NCBI GenBank assembly: GCA_934500835.1
Contig: CAKSTR010000001.1
Span: forward strand, 186,001 to 250,000
Source: an uncultured Paracoccaceae bacterium
Lineage (GTDB): Bacteria > Pseudomonadota > Alphaproteobacteria > Rhodobacterales > Rhodobacteraceae
Direction of reading: 5' to 3'
DNA length: 64,000 nucleotides
Of the stretch, positions 8,546 to 16,372 are shown one piece after another. The notes beneath the pieces were generated by a model that did no database searches, was not told the origin of the DNA, and worked only from the letters and a program-made list of their open reading frames with translations. The stretch's first letter is position 1. Every line of letters begins with the position of its first letter. The position numbers were made by a program, and so were the translations under genes.

Positions 8546-9940
8546 ATGACCGCGACCCGTACCGAAACCGACAGCTTCGGCCCGCTGGAAGTTCCCGCGG
8601 ACAAGTATTGGGGCGCGCAGACCCAGAGGTCGATCATCAACTTCCCCATCGGCTGGGAGAAGCAGCCGGTCCCGATCATCCGCGCCCTTGGCGTGATCAA
8701 GAAGGCCTGCGCGCTGGTCAATCTGGCGCAGGGCGACCTTGCCCCGGAGCTGGCCGATGCCATCGCCGCCGCCGCGACCGAGGTGATCGAGGGCAAGTTC
8801 GACGACAACTTCCCGCTGGTGGTCTGGCAGACCGGCTCGGGCACCCAGTCGAACATGAACGCCAACGAGGTGATCAGCAATCGCGCCATCGAGATGCTGG
8901 GCGGGGTGAAAGGCTCGAAGAAGCCGGTCCATCCGAATGACCATGTCAACATGGGGCAGTCGTCGAACGACACTTTCCCGACCGCGATGCATGTCGCCAT
9001 CGGCATGCACACCCGCGACGTGCTGATCCCGGGGCTTGAGAAGCTGTCGGCGGCGCTATGGGCCAAGTCGGCCGAGTTCAAGGACATCATCAAGATCGGG
9101 CGCACCCATACCCAGGATGCCACGCCGCTGACGCTGGGGCAGGAGTTCTCGGGCTATGCGACCCAGGTCGACAAGGGGATCGCCCGGGTGAAGGCCTGCC
9201 TGCCGGACATTTACGAACTGGCCCAGGGCGGCACCGCGGTCGGCACCGGGCTGAACACCCGCGCAGGCTTCGACACCCGCGTCGCGGCCGAAATCGCAAA
9301 GATCACCGCCCTGCCCTTCGTCACCGCGCCCAACAAGTTCGAGGCGCTGGCTGCGCATGACGCGATGGTGATGTTCTCGGGGGCGCTGAAAACCGTGGCG
9401 GCTGCGCTGTTCAAGATCGCCAACGACCTGCGCCTTCTGGGCTCCGGTCCCCGTTCGGGCCTGGGTGAACTGATCCTGCCGGAGAACGAGCCGGGGTCGT
9501 CGATCATGCCGGGCAAGGTCAACCCGACCCAGGCCGAGGCGCTGACCATGGTCTGCGCGCATGTGATGGGCAATGACGCCGCGGTGGGGTTTGCCGGCAG
9601 CCAGGGGCATTTCGAGTTGAACGTCTACAACCCGATGATGAGCTACAACGTGCTGCAATCCATCCAGCTTCTGGGCGATGCGGCATCTTCCTTCACCGAC
9701 AACATGGTGGTCGGCACCCAGGCCAATGTGGCGCGGATCGACAAGCTGATGAAGGAATCGCTGATGCTGGTGACGGCGCTGGCCCCCACCATCGGCTATG
9801 ACAACGCCACCAAGGTCGCCAAGACCGCCCACAAGAACGGCACCACCCTGCGCGAAGAGGCGATCGCCCTTGGCTTCGTCGATGGCGAGACCTTCGACCG
9901 CATCGTGCGGCCCGAGGATATGGTCGGCCCCAAAGGCTGA
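8546..9940 (+). CDS. fumC: Class II fumarate hydratase (fumarase C)
   Basis: Catalyses reversible hydration of fumarate to malate in the TCA cycle, as a cytoplasmic homotetramer. The 464-residue length is typical. Visible motifs are [18 protein letters not shown] at the N-terminus, [14 protein letters not shown] (about residue 97), [37 protein letters not shown], and the fumarase/aspartase signature [11 protein letters not shown] near residue 318 with its catalytic-loop serine. I use ATG 8546, six bases after CAGGAGA, not the earlier TTG. Its stop overlaps the ATG of the next small gene by one base. Confidence 0.97.
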   Translation: MTATRTETDSFGPLEVPADKYWGAQTQRSIINFPIGWEKQPVPIIRALGVIKKACALVNLAQGDLAPELADAIAAAATEVIEGKFDDNFPLVVWQTGSGTQSNMNANEVISNRAIEMLGGVKGSKKPVHPNDHVNMGQSSNDTFPTAMHVAIGMHTRDVLIPGLEKLSAALWAKSAEFKDIIKIGRTHTQDATPLTLGQEFSGYATQVDKGIARVKACLPDIYELAQGGTAVGTGLNTRAGFDTRVAAEIAKITALPFVTAPNKFEALAAHDAMVMFSGALKTVAAALFKIANDLRLLGSGPRSGLGELILPENEPGSSIMPGKVNPTQAEALTMVCAHVMGNDAAVGFAGSQGHFELNVYNPMMSYNVLQSIQLLGDAASSFTDNMVVGTQANVARIDKLMKESLMLVTALAPTIGYDNATKVAKTAHKNGTTLREEAIALGFVDGETFDRIVRPEDMVGPKG

Positions 9941-10125
9941 TGGGCGAAATCGTCAACCTGCGTCAGGCGAAAAAGCAGGCGGCCCGCAAGGCCGCCCGCT
10001 TTGCCGGCGATGCCAATGCCGCAAAGTTCGGCCGCACCAAAGCCGAGCGCGCGCTGGACGCCGCGCGGGCCGAAAAGGCCGCACGCGAGCTGGAGGCGCA
10101 TCGCCGCGAGGGCGAACCGGATTAA
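9940..10125 (+). CDS. DUF4169 family small basic protein
   Basis: A 61-residue, highly charged, Ala/Arg/Lys-rich protein ([20 protein letters not shown]...) that fits my memory of DUF4169, a family commonly found directly after fumC in Rhodobacterales. It is predicted to be mostly helical. No catalytic residue or membrane segment is visible and the function is unknown. The start overlaps the fumC stop (TGATG), so it is very likely translated from the fumC message. Confidence 0.7.
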   Translation: MGEIVNLRQAKKQAARKAARFAGDANAAKFGRTKAERALDAARAEKAARELEAHRREGEPD

Positions 10126-10174
10126 CCGGCGGTTAACTCTGAGGCGGGCAGACTGTGTGGCAAGGAGACATGCC

Positions 10175-10732
10175 ATGACAGGGATGCCGGTATATCTGAG
10201 CGCGGACCACTGGATTTTGCATCTGTTTTCGTCGCAAGCCGCCCGGGAGGGCGGCGTCATCCGCCGCAAGCTGCGCTATGTCGAACGTTTTGTGGGGCGC
10301 GAGGTCTTTCTGGCCGAAATGCAGCGGCGGGGATTTCCCGTGATCGAGAACGCCGGACAGTTCGTGATCTTCTGCAACCGGGAACCGATCCGGCGGCTGG
10401 CTTCATCCGATTTCTTCGAAGAAATCGGACCGGAGCCTTTGAAGGCTCCGGATCGGAGTTTTCCAAAACTCCGATGGCCCGGGCCGCGCCAGCGCGCTAG
10501 GGTCCGGGGCATGACCACCCGCCCCGAGAAACACTCGCTCACCCTCAAGGGCCATCGGACCTCGGTCTCGCTTGAACCGGAGTTCTGGGCCGCCTTCCGG
10601 GCTATTGCGGCGGAAAGATCGTTGCCGCTGAACGAGTTGGCGTCGGAAATCGACATTGCGCGTCGTGGAGAGCAAGGTCTGGCCACCGCAATCCGGGTTT
10701 TCTGCCTTGAGCATTACCGCCAGAGGAGGTGA
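10175..10732 (+). CDS. Small conserved protein running in frame through a palindrome ladder into an RHH domain
   Basis: ATG 10175 has CAAGGAGA 6 bases upstream. The first 77 codons (MTGMPVYLSADHWILHLFSS..., ending about VIFCNREPIRRL) look like the small conserved Rhodobacterales protein sometimes labelled N-(5'-phosphoribosyl)anthranilate isomerase, although it has no TIM barrel; I cannot confirm any function. In relatives I would expect a stop near there. Here the frame stays open through three consecutive palindromes (10407-10475) and joins the ribbon-helix-helix protein, giving a predicted 185 residues. Either this is a real fusion, or the first protein carries a run-on tail and the second is also made separately from ATG 10511. 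Confidence 0.5.
   Translation: MTGMPVYLSADHWILHLFSSQAAREGGVIRRKLRYVERFVGREVFLAEMQRRGFPVIENAGQFVIFCNREPIRRLASSDFFEEIGPEPLKAPDRSFPKLRWPGPRQRARVRGMTTRPEKHSLTLKGHRTSVSLEPEFWAAFRAIAAERSLPLNELASEIDIARRGEQGLATAIRVFCLEHYRQRR
10407..10475. repeat. Ladder of three 22-nt palindromes, 23-bp period
   Basis: Three perfect or near-perfect hairpins are separated by one base each. At 10407-10428 the stem is CCGATTTCTT with centre CG. At 10430-10451 it is CCGGAGCCTT with centre TG. At 10453-10474 it is TCGGAGTTTT with centre CC. Stems differ in sequence but each is fully self-complementary, and the spacing is identical to the pairs at 14659-14703 and 30787-30831. Confidence 0.9.
10511..10732 (+). CDS. Ribbon-helix-helix domain protein (RHH_4-like)
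   Basis: From ATG 10511 a 73-residue product begins MTTRPEKHSLTLKGHRTSVS, with a beta-strand/helix/helix pattern (SVSLEPEFWAAFRAIAAE, then LNELASEIDIAR and GLATAIRVFCLEHYRQR) that matches the small RHH proteins standing just before oxidoreductase genes in Rhodobacterales. These are predicted DNA-binding or scaffold proteins of unknown target. No Shine-Dalgarno is visible, but a GCTAGGG -10-like element lies 12 bases before the ATG, so a leaderless message is possible. It shares its frame and stop with the longer reading from 10175. Confidence 0.65.
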   Translation: MTTRPEKHSLTLKGHRTSVSLEPEFWAAFRAIAAERSLPLNELASEIDIARRGEQGLATAIRVFCLEHYRQRR

Positions 10733-10735
10733 TCC

Positions 10736-11773
10736 ATGCGCGCCGCCGTCCTTCGCGCCTACCGCGCGCCGCTGTCGCTGGAGACCGTCGAAGACCCGGT
10801 CTGCGAGGCTGACGGCGTGGTCCTGAAGGTTCTGGCGTGCGGCATCTGCCGCAGCGACTGGCACGGCTGGGTGGGCGAGCATCCGAAGGTGAAGCCGGGC
10901 GCCATCCCCGGCCATGAATACTGCGGCGAAGTGATCGAGGCCGGGCCGCTGGCCAAGTGGCGCCGGGGCGACCGGGTGATCGCGCCCTTCATCCTGGCCT
11001 GCGGCGATTGCCCCGAGTGCCGCTCGGGCCAGACCACGACCTGCCGCAGCCAGCGCGTCCCGGGCTTCGGCGACCGCGGCGCCTATGCCGAATATGTCTC
11101 GGTCCCCCATGCCCACAACCTGACCCGCCTGCCCGAAAGCCTGTCACCCGCCCTTGCCGCCGGGCTGGGTTGCCGGGTGACGACGGCCTACCACGCCCTG
11201 ACGGGGCGGGCGGCCCTGCAGGCCGGGGAATGGCTGGCGGTGCATGGCACCGGGGGAATCGGGCTGTCGTGCCTGCTGATCGGCAAAGCACTTGGCGCCC
11301 GCATCGTCGTGGTCGACGTGGTCCCCGAAAAACTGGCCCACGCCATGGCCCTTGGGGCCGAAGCAGCCGTTGATGCCCGCGACGGCGATGTTGCGGAAAG
11401 GATCGTCGGGATCACCGGCGGCGGGGCGCATGTCAGCGTCGAGGCGCTTGGCATTGAGGTCACCGCCAATGCCTCCCTGCGCTGCCTGCGTCCCCTGGGT
11501 CGGCATGTGCAGGTGGGCCTGCCCGTCGGCCATACCGCAACGATGCAGATCGACGTCAATGCGATCTACATGCGGCAACTGTCGGTATTCGGGACGCGGG
11601 GCATGCCCGCCTGGCGCTACCCCAGTCTTTTGTCGCTGATCGAGACCGGCCGTGTCGATGTCTCGCCCATCGTCGCGCGCCAGGTGGCCCTGTCGCAGGC
11701 GACAGACGAGTTGCAGGCCTTTGACGGGCCGACAGCCCCGGGCGTGGCGGTCATCACCGATTTCGGCGGCTGA
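10736..11773 (+). CDS. Zinc-dependent medium-chain alcohol dehydrogenase
   Basis: The 345-residue NAD(P)-dependent oxidoreductase has catalytic zinc ligands in CGICRSDWHGW (Cys about 37) and GHEYCG (about 60). A structural zinc site is formed by the four cysteines of CGDCPECRSGQTTTC, and the Rossmann motif is VHGTGGIGLSCLLIGKALGA with VVDVV after it. The substrate is unknown; closest in feel to the zinc-dependent ADH family of Rhodobacterales. AGAGGAGGTGATCC directly precedes the ATG, and the gene starts 3 bases after the RHH gene, so the two likely form a unit. Confidence 0.85.
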   Translation: MRAAVLRAYRAPLSLETVEDPVCEADGVVLKVLACGICRSDWHGWVGEHPKVKPGAIPGHEYCGEVIEAGPLAKWRRGDRVIAPFILACGDCPECRSGQTTTCRSQRVPGFGDRGAYAEYVSVPHAHNLTRLPESLSPALAAGLGCRVTTAYHALTGRAALQAGEWLAVHGTGGIGLSCLLIGKALGARIVVVDVVPEKLAHAMALGAEAAVDARDGDVAERIVGITGGGAHVSVEALGIEVTANASLRCLRPLGRHVQVGLPVGHTATMQIDVNAIYMRQLSVFGTRGMPAWRYPSLLSLIETGRVDVSPIVARQVALSQATDELQAFDGPTAPGVAVITDFGG

Positions 11774-11782
11774 TCCGGCGCG

Positions 11783-12433
11783 CTAGCCCGCAACCCGTTT
11801 CAGCGTGGTGGCAAGGTCGCCATAGCCGGTCAGACGCCGCTCATACTCCAGCCCAAGCCGCTGCGCGCACTCCCGCGCCTTGGCGTCCAGTTCGGGGTTG
11901 TCCAGCTGCGCCTGATAGACCAGCTTGGTATAGTTGCCGAAGATCATGTCGCGCAGTTCGGGGTGGCGGTCCAGACCCATCGGCTTCCAGACGAAGGCAT
12001 CGAACTGGCGGACAAGGAAATCGGTCAGGTAGAAGGCGGTGAATTCCTCCTCCATCTTCTCGGCGAAGACGGCGTTGCCTTCAAAAAACGAATAGCAATG
12101 TGGGCCTTCGACCATCTCGACGCCCAGTTCCTTGCACTTTGCCAACAATTGGCCACCCGTGCCGCAATCGGCATAGACGACGAAGATGGTCTCGTATTCG
12201 TGCCGGCGTTCCAGCACCGCCTCCTCGACCGCGGTCACGATCCGATCGGGCCACAGGTGCAGTTTGGCCGGCAGGCATTGCAGGTCGAGATGGGTCCAGC
12301 CATTGGCCTTCTTCAGCGCCAGGATCTCATGCGCCAGCGCCCCGCAGGCCAGCAAAAGCACTTTGCCCGCTTGCTCGGGCGCCAGCCCCTCTTCGGTCAG
12401 GCCGGAATCGGACAGGGCGGGAGTCAGCTCCAT
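11783..12433 (-). CDS. DUF1638 domain protein, probable accessory factor of corrinoid-dependent methionine synthase
   Basis: The 216-residue protein has the DUF1638 features LLACGALAHEILALKKANGW, LHLWPDRI, VVYADCGTGGQL and GPHCYSFFEGN, with conserved cysteines that could bind a metal or corrinoid. Established context, from memory: DUF1638 genes sit beside corrinoid proteins, and in Phaeobacter a DUF1638 gene was reported as required for the split (three-part) methionine synthase. The corrinoid protein at 12703-13398 and the homocysteine methyltransferase at 14708-15721 fit that picture. Its start overlaps the end of the small membrane protein upstream by 10 bases. Confidence 0.78.
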   Translation of the reverse strand: MELTPALSDSGLTEEGLAPEQAGKVLLLACGALAHEILALKKANGWTHLDLQCLPAKLHLWPDRIVTAVEEAVLERRHEYETIFVVYADCGTGGQLLAKCKELGVEMVEGPHCYSFFEGNAVFAEKMEEEFTAFYLTDFLVRQFDAFVWKPMGLDRHPELRDMIFGNYTKLVYQAQLDNPELDAKARECAQRLGLEYERRLTGYGDLATTLKRVAG

Positions 12434-12579
12434 TGTCTTATCCCCAGGATCAGACTGCCGGCCAGCGCCGCGAAGCTGAGCGCCAGGATCGGCACGCCCG
12501 CCCAGAACGCCAGAGCAAGCGTTGCCCCGGCCGCGACGATGACCAGCGCGAGAAGCGCAAGGAAATGGGTAAGCGGCAT
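12424..12579 (-). CDS. Small two-helix membrane protein next to DUF1638
   Basis: A 51-residue product (MPLTHFLALLALVIVAAG..., ending GIRQWS) made almost entirely of two hydrophobic segments. ATG 12579 is chosen over an upstream in-frame start because GGAGCAGGGGGAAAC precedes it and the upstream extension is not protein-like. Its stop overlaps the DUF1638 start by 10 bases, indicating translational coupling. Function unknown; it may anchor or accompany the DUF1638/corrinoid system. Confidence 0.55.
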   Translation of the reverse strand: MPLTHFLALLALVIVAAGATLALAFWAGVPILALSFAALAGSLILGIRQWS

Positions 12580-12643
12580 GATCGTTTCCCCCTGCTCCCT
12601 ACATGGGCTTGCATCCGGCGGAATCCAAGTCACGAACAGTAGA

Positions 12644-12666
12644 GGCCCCGGGATTGCCCCGGGGCC
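12644..12666 (-). terminator. GC hairpin after the corrinoid-protein gene
   Basis: Nine-base stem GGCCCCGGG (12644-12652) pairs with CCCGGGGCC (12658-12666) around ATTGC, 37 bases beyond the corrinoid gene stop. Read leftward the flank is only moderately T-rich, so it may be a terminator or a partial attenuator before the small membrane protein and DUF1638. Confidence 0.45.
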
Positions 12667-12702
12667 CCAAAGGCTTGACGCCATGGGCGGGCCCCGGAGA
12701 GC

Positions 12703-13398
12703 TTAGCCCATCTGGTTGTGTTTGCGGGCGACGAAGCTTTTCGCCGTTTCCACGGCGACGGCCGCGTCACGGCAATAGGCATCGGCGCCGATGGCCTTGC
12801 CGAATTCTTCGTTCAGGGGCGCACCGCCCACCAGAACGATGTAATCCTCGCGCATGCCTTTTTCCTTCATCGTGTCGATCACCACCTTCATATAGGGCAT
12901 GGTGGTGGTCAGAAGGGCCGACATGCCAAGGATGTCGGGCTTTTCGGCGTCCAGCGCGTCAAGGTATTTCTCGACCGAGTTGTTGATGCCAAGGTCCAGC
13001 ACCTCGAAACCCGCGCCTTCCATCATCATCGCGACAAGGTTCTTGCCGATGTCGTGGATGTCGCCCTTGACGGTGCCGATCACCATCTTGCCCATGCGCG
13101 GCGCGCCGGTCTCGGCCAGGAGCGGCTTCAGGATCGCCATGCCGGCCTTCATGGCGTTGGCGGCCAGCAGCACCTCGGGCACGAAAAGGATGCCGTCGCG
13201 GAAGTCGGCTCCGACGATGGTCATGCCGGCGACCAGTGCCTTGGTCAGCACGTCATAGGGGGTCCAGCCGCGCTCCAGAAGGATCCTGACGCCCTCTTCG
13301 ATCTCTTCCTTCAGACCGTCGTAAAGGTCGTCATGCATCTGCAGGACAAGCTCGTCGTCCGAAAGTTCCGAAAGGATGATGTCTTCGTCGTCGGCCAT
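12703..13398 (-). CDS. Corrinoid (cobalamin)-binding methyltransferase protein, MtbC/MetH-B12-domain type
   Basis: The 231-residue methyl carrier has an N-terminal helical cap (about residues 10-90: DDLYDGLKEEIEEGVRILLE, FVPEVLLAANAMKAGM) and a Rossmann-like B12 domain with the base-off/His-on signature GDIHDIGKNLV (DxHxxG, about residue 112). SALLTTTM and VLVGGAPLNEEF follow, as in MetH and the MtaC/MtbC proteins. It would carry methylcobalamin between a donor methyltransferase and homocysteine. ATG 13398 is used because GGAG lies 8 bases upstream. The donor (pterin-binding) partner is not in the window. Confidence 0.88.
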   Translation of the reverse strand: MADDEDIILSELSDDELVLQMHDDLYDGLKEEIEEGVRILLERGWTPYDVLTKALVAGMTIVGADFRDGILFVPEVLLAANAMKAGMAILKPLLAETGAPRMGKMVIGTVKGDIHDIGKNLVAMMMEGAGFEVLDLGINNSVEKYLDALDAEKPDILGMSALLTTTMPYMKVVIDTMKEKGMREDYIVLVGGAPLNEEFGKAIGADAYCRDAAVAVETAKSFVARKHNQMG

Positions 13399-13528
13399 CT
13401 GGCGGGCTCCACAGGAAATTGCCTGCACCTTGCATGGGCCATCACAAGGCCGACCACTTCTCAGATAGCGACATGCCCCGGATGAAAGCCGACAGTTGCC
13501 ATGTCGCCCTTCCTCTATCTTTGCAAAT

Positions 13529-13543
13529 GTTCCCTTTATGTTC
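13529..13543 (+). promoter_or_regulatory. LexA SOS box (GTTC-N7-GTTC)
   Basis: GTTCCCTTTATGTTC is an exact match to the alphaproteobacterial LexA operator GTTC-N7-GTTC. It ends 11 bases before ATG 13555, where it would overlap the promoter or transcription start of the radical SAM gene. It is about 130 bases from the divergent corrinoid gene start. Confidence 0.75.
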
Positions 13544-13554
13544 TAGATTGAGCC

Positions 13555-14640
13555 ATGCCCGACCATCCCACCCTTCTGCCCGGCGACCGGGCCCGCGCGC
13601 GGGGTGCCCTGTCCAATGCGGCCGGGCGGTTCGAGGCGACGTCGCGCGAAGCGGCGGATGACGGCTGGGATCTGCCGCATGACGACCGGCTGCTGCGGAC
13701 AGAGGTTCGGGCAGAGCGCGCGCGATCGGCCCTGACGTTCAACCGATCGCCCGACCTGCCCTTCGACCGCTCGGTCAATCCCTATCGCGGTTGCGAGCAT
13801 GGCTGCATCTATTGCTTCGCCCGGCCAAGCCACGCCTGGCTGAACCTGTCGCCGGGGCTGGATTTCGAGACGAAGCTGATCGCCCGCCCGGGGATGGCAC
13901 AGGTGCTGGAGCGCGAGTTGCGGGCGAAATCCTACGCGCCGCAGGTGATCGCCATCGGCACCAACACCGACCCCTATCAGCCGATCGAGGCGAAGTGGCG
14001 GGTGATGCGCGACGTGGTCGGGGTGCTGTCCGCCTTCAACCACCCGCTGGCGATCACCACCAAGGGCACGTTGATCGAGCGGGACCTGGATCTGCTAGCG
14101 CCGATGGCCGGGCGGGGCCTGCTGCGGGTCGGCGTGTCGATCACCACGCTGGACGCGGGGCTGTCGCGGCGGATGGAACCCCGGGCGGCCGCCCCGCAGC
14201 GGCGGCTGGCCGTGGTGCGGCAGCTGGCGCAGGCCGGGGTGCCGGTGCGGGTTATGATCGCGCCGGTGATCCCCGGCCTGACCGATCACGAGCTGGAGCC
14301 GATCCTTGCAGCGGCTGCCGAGGCGGGCGCGCAGGCCGCCAGCTGGATCATGCTGCGCCTACCGCGCGAGGTGGCCGGGCTTTTCCGCGACTGGCTGGCC
14401 GAGGCCGAACCCGGCCGCGCCGCCAAGGTCATGGCGCGGGTGCGCGAGGTGCATGGCGGGCGCAACTACGATCCGGCCTGGGGCAAGCGGATGCGCGGCG
14501 AGGGGCTGTGGTCGCGGCTGGTCGGGCAGAGGTTTGACAAGGCCGTCACCCGGCTTGGCCTTCACAAGCAGATGCCGCCCCTGCGCTGCGACCTCTTTCA
14601 GCCGCCCTTTGCCTCCGGCGATCAACTGGCACTGTTCTGA
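13555..14640 (+). CDS. PA0069-family / SplB-like radical SAM protein
   Basis: The 361-residue protein has the radical SAM 4Fe-4S motif CEHGCIYC at about residues 81-88 (CxxxCxxC) within NPYRGCEHGCIYCFARPSHAW, followed by IAIGTNTDPYQPIE and ITTKGTLIERDLDLL, typical of COG1533 (spore photoproduct lyase-related, DNA repair photolyase). The biochemical reaction is unknown for this subfamily. A LexA box immediately upstream supports a DNA-damage role. No strong Shine-Dalgarno precedes ATG 13555. A two-palindrome ladder follows the stop. Confidence 0.82.
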   Translation: MPDHPTLLPGDRARARGALSNAAGRFEATSREAADDGWDLPHDDRLLRTEVRAERARSALTFNRSPDLPFDRSVNPYRGCEHGCIYCFARPSHAWLNLSPGLDFETKLIARPGMAQVLERELRAKSYAPQVIAIGTNTDPYQPIEAKWRVMRDVVGVLSAFNHPLAITTKGTLIERDLDLLAPMAGRGLLRVGVSITTLDAGLSRRMEPRAAAPQRRLAVVRQLAQAGVPVRVMIAPVIPGLTDHELEPILAAAAEAGAQAASWIMLRLPREVAGLFRDWLAEAEPGRAAKVMARVREVHGGRNYDPAWGKRMRGEGLWSRLVGQRFDKAVTRLGLHKQMPPLRCDLFQPPFASGDQLALF

Positions 14641-14658
14641 ACGCCCCGAAGAGCGACA

Positions 14659-14703
14659 CAAATTCCTTCAAAGGAATTTGCCAAAAATCTTCAAAGATTT
14701 TTG
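14659..14703. repeat. Pair of 22-nt palindromes, 23-bp period (likely bidirectional terminator)
   Basis: Stem CAAATTCCTT with centre CA occupies 14659-14680; stem CAAAAATCTT with centre CA occupies 14682-14703; one base separates them. The pair lies between convergent genes, 18 bases after the radical SAM stop and just before the bmt stop, so it can end transcription both ways. The first palindrome is identical to the one at 30787-30808. Confidence 0.85.
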
Positions 14704-14707
14704 CGGG

Positions 14708-15721
14708 TCAGCCCCGGCGGCCGCGCCGTTCGCGTTTCGGGCCGGAATCGTCGCCCGTGCCGTCCGAGGCCGAGGAGAAACCGCCCAGCTTCGACTGGAT
14801 GTCCTCGACCGAAGGATGCGATCCCTTCGGGCGGCTTTCCAGCGCCGCGCGCATCGAGCGCAGATGTTCGGGCATCGTGCCGCAGCAGCCGCCGATGATC
14901 CGCACCCCGGCATCACGCGCCAGCACGGCATATTCGGCCATCAGCTCGGGCGTGCCGTCATAGTGGATATGGCCGTCGTGGTATTTCGGGATACCGGCAT
15001 TGCCCTTGGCGATGATCGGGCGTTCGGTTCCGGTCGCGGCAAATCCAAGCACGGTCCGCATCAGGTCCGAGGCACCGACGCCGCAATTCGCCCCGAAGGC
15101 GATCGGCGGGTTCGGCAGTTTCTCGACCATTTCGGCCATGGCAGCCGAGGTCACACCCATCATGGTGCGGCCGGCGGTGTCAAAGCTCATGGTGCCGCAC
15201 CACGGCATTCCGGCGCGGGCTGCGGCTTCGGCCGCGGCGCGGTATTCTTCCGGGGCCGAGATGGTCTCGACCCAAAGGACGTCCGCGCCGCCTTCCTTCA
15301 GCCCTTCGGCCTGTTCGTGAAACATCTCGACGGCCAGCTCATGCGTCAGCGTGCCCATCGGCTCGAAAATCTCGCCGGTCGGGCCGACCGAGCCTGCAAC
15401 GACAATGGTACGGCCGGATGCGTCGGCGATCTCGCGGCCAAGTGCTGCACCGACACGGTTCAGCTCACGCACCCGGCCTTGCGCGTTGTGCAGCTTCAGC
15501 CGGGCGGCATTGCCGCCGAAGGTGTTGGTCAGGAAGATGTCAGAGCCCGCCTCGACCGCGCCGCGATAGAGCTTGCGGATGTTGTCGGCCTGGTCGACGT
15601 TCCACAGTTCGGGCGGCTCGCCGGAGGAGAGGCCCATGTTGAAGAGGTTGGTCCCGGTGGCCCCGTCGGCCATCAGCCAGTCACGGCTGGCAAGCAGGCT
15701 GGAAAGCGCGTCCTTGGTCAT
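14708..15721 (-). CDS. bmt: Homocysteine/betaine-homocysteine S-methyltransferase
   Basis: The 337-residue TIM-barrel enzyme makes methionine by methylating homocysteine. Homocysteine- and zinc-binding motifs are GATGTNLFNMGL at the start, FLTNTFGGNAARL, FGANCGVGASD (first Zn cysteine) and the GGCCGTMPEHLR pair (second and third Zn cysteines). The C-terminus is a basic, low-complexity tail. In Rhodobacterales such a protein can act as the homocysteine half of a split methionine synthase using the separate corrinoid protein; the methyl donor here could be methyl-corrinoid or betaine, which the sequence does not settle. Confidence 0.85.
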   Translation of the reverse strand: MTKDALSSLLASRDWLMADGATGTNLFNMGLSSGEPPELWNVDQADNIRKLYRGAVEAGSDIFLTNTFGGNAARLKLHNAQGRVRELNRVGAALGREIADASGRTIVVAGSVGPTGEIFEPMGTLTHELAVEMFHEQAEGLKEGGADVLWVETISAPEEYRAAAEAAARAGMPWCGTMSFDTAGRTMMGVTSAAMAEMVEKLPNPPIAFGANCGVGASDLMRTVLGFAATGTERPIIAKGNAGIPKYHDGHIHYDGTPELMAEYAVLARDAGVRIIGGCCGTMPEHLRSMRAALESRPKGSHPSVEDIQSKLGGFSSASDGTGDDSGPKRERRGRRG

Positions 15722-15821
15722 CGCGGGCCCTCTCTGTCAACGCCACATGCACGTCCTGTGCCACGCGGCTTCTGCGGATGCAAATCCAAACTCGGCCGGG
15801 TCGCGGCCAGGTTGCGGAACA

Positions 15822-15856
15822 TAAAAGCCGCGCGTCCCGGGGGCGCGCGGCTTTGG
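15822..15856 (-). terminator. Intrinsic terminator of the DUF1476 gene
   Basis: Eleven-base stem AAAGCCGCGCG (15824-15834) with CGCGCGGCTTT (15844-15854) around a 9-base loop. Read leftward it ends GCTTTTATG and begins 24 bases past the DUF1476 stop. Confidence 0.65.
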
Positions 15857-15879
15857 CCATCAGGTTCCGGCAGACCGGC

Positions 15880-16194
15880 TCAGATCTCGGCCAGAAGCTG
15901 CGCCTTGGCCACCGGCAGCAGCTCGGCCATCTTGGCGCGCACCGCATCGGCGCTGGATTTGGCGCCGAGGTCGCCCGCGACCTTGCGCACCACATCCTCG
16001 GTCCCGGCTTCCTCAAAATCGGCCGAGACGACCTCCATCGCATAGGCCGCAGCCTCATCGCCCGACTTGCCCATGAGATCGGCGGCCCAGAGACCCAGAA
16101 GCTTGTTCCGGCGCGCCTCCGCCTTGAACTGCATTTCGCCGTCATGGGCGAACTTTGCCTCGAAGGCGTTCTCGCGGTCGTCGAATGTGCTCAT
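15880..16194 (-). CDS. DUF1476 protein, zeta subunit (inhibitor) of alphaproteobacterial F1-ATPase
   Basis: The 104-residue protein begins MSTFDDRENAFEAKFAHDGE and continues FKAEARRNKLLGLWAADLMG, the DUF1476 signature. The Paracoccus denitrificans member is the natural F1F0-ATPase inhibitor zeta subunit, which blocks ATP hydrolysis by inserting its N-terminus into F1. I choose ATG 16194 because the upstream extension is unrelated to the family and GGGGACC precedes this Met. It is divergent from purC, with about 180 bases between them. Confidence 0.88.
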   Translation of the reverse strand: MSTFDDRENAFEAKFAHDGEMQFKAEARRNKLLGLWAADLMGKSGDEAAAYAMEVVSADFEEAGTEDVVRKVAGDLGAKSSADAVRAKMAELLPVAKAQLLAEI

Positions 16195-16284
16195 GGCGGT
16201 CCCCGGCATGTTCGGTTGGTTTCCAGTCATATGCCCATGCACGGCCCGCGCCGCAAGGGCAAAGACCGCCGCAGGCATCCCGCC

Positions 16285-16312
16285 TTGCGGCGGGCGGGGC
16301 CTTGGACTATAG
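16285..16312 (+). promoter_or_regulatory. Candidate promoter of purC
   Basis: TTGCGG (16285-16290) and TATAGG (16308-16313) with 17 bases between, about 60 bases upstream of the purC ATG. Confidence 0.4.
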
Positions 16313-16372
16313 GCCAAAGGCCGGATGGGGGGTGGCGCGGCCGCCCCTGATCCCCATTGCAGCGGAGAACTC

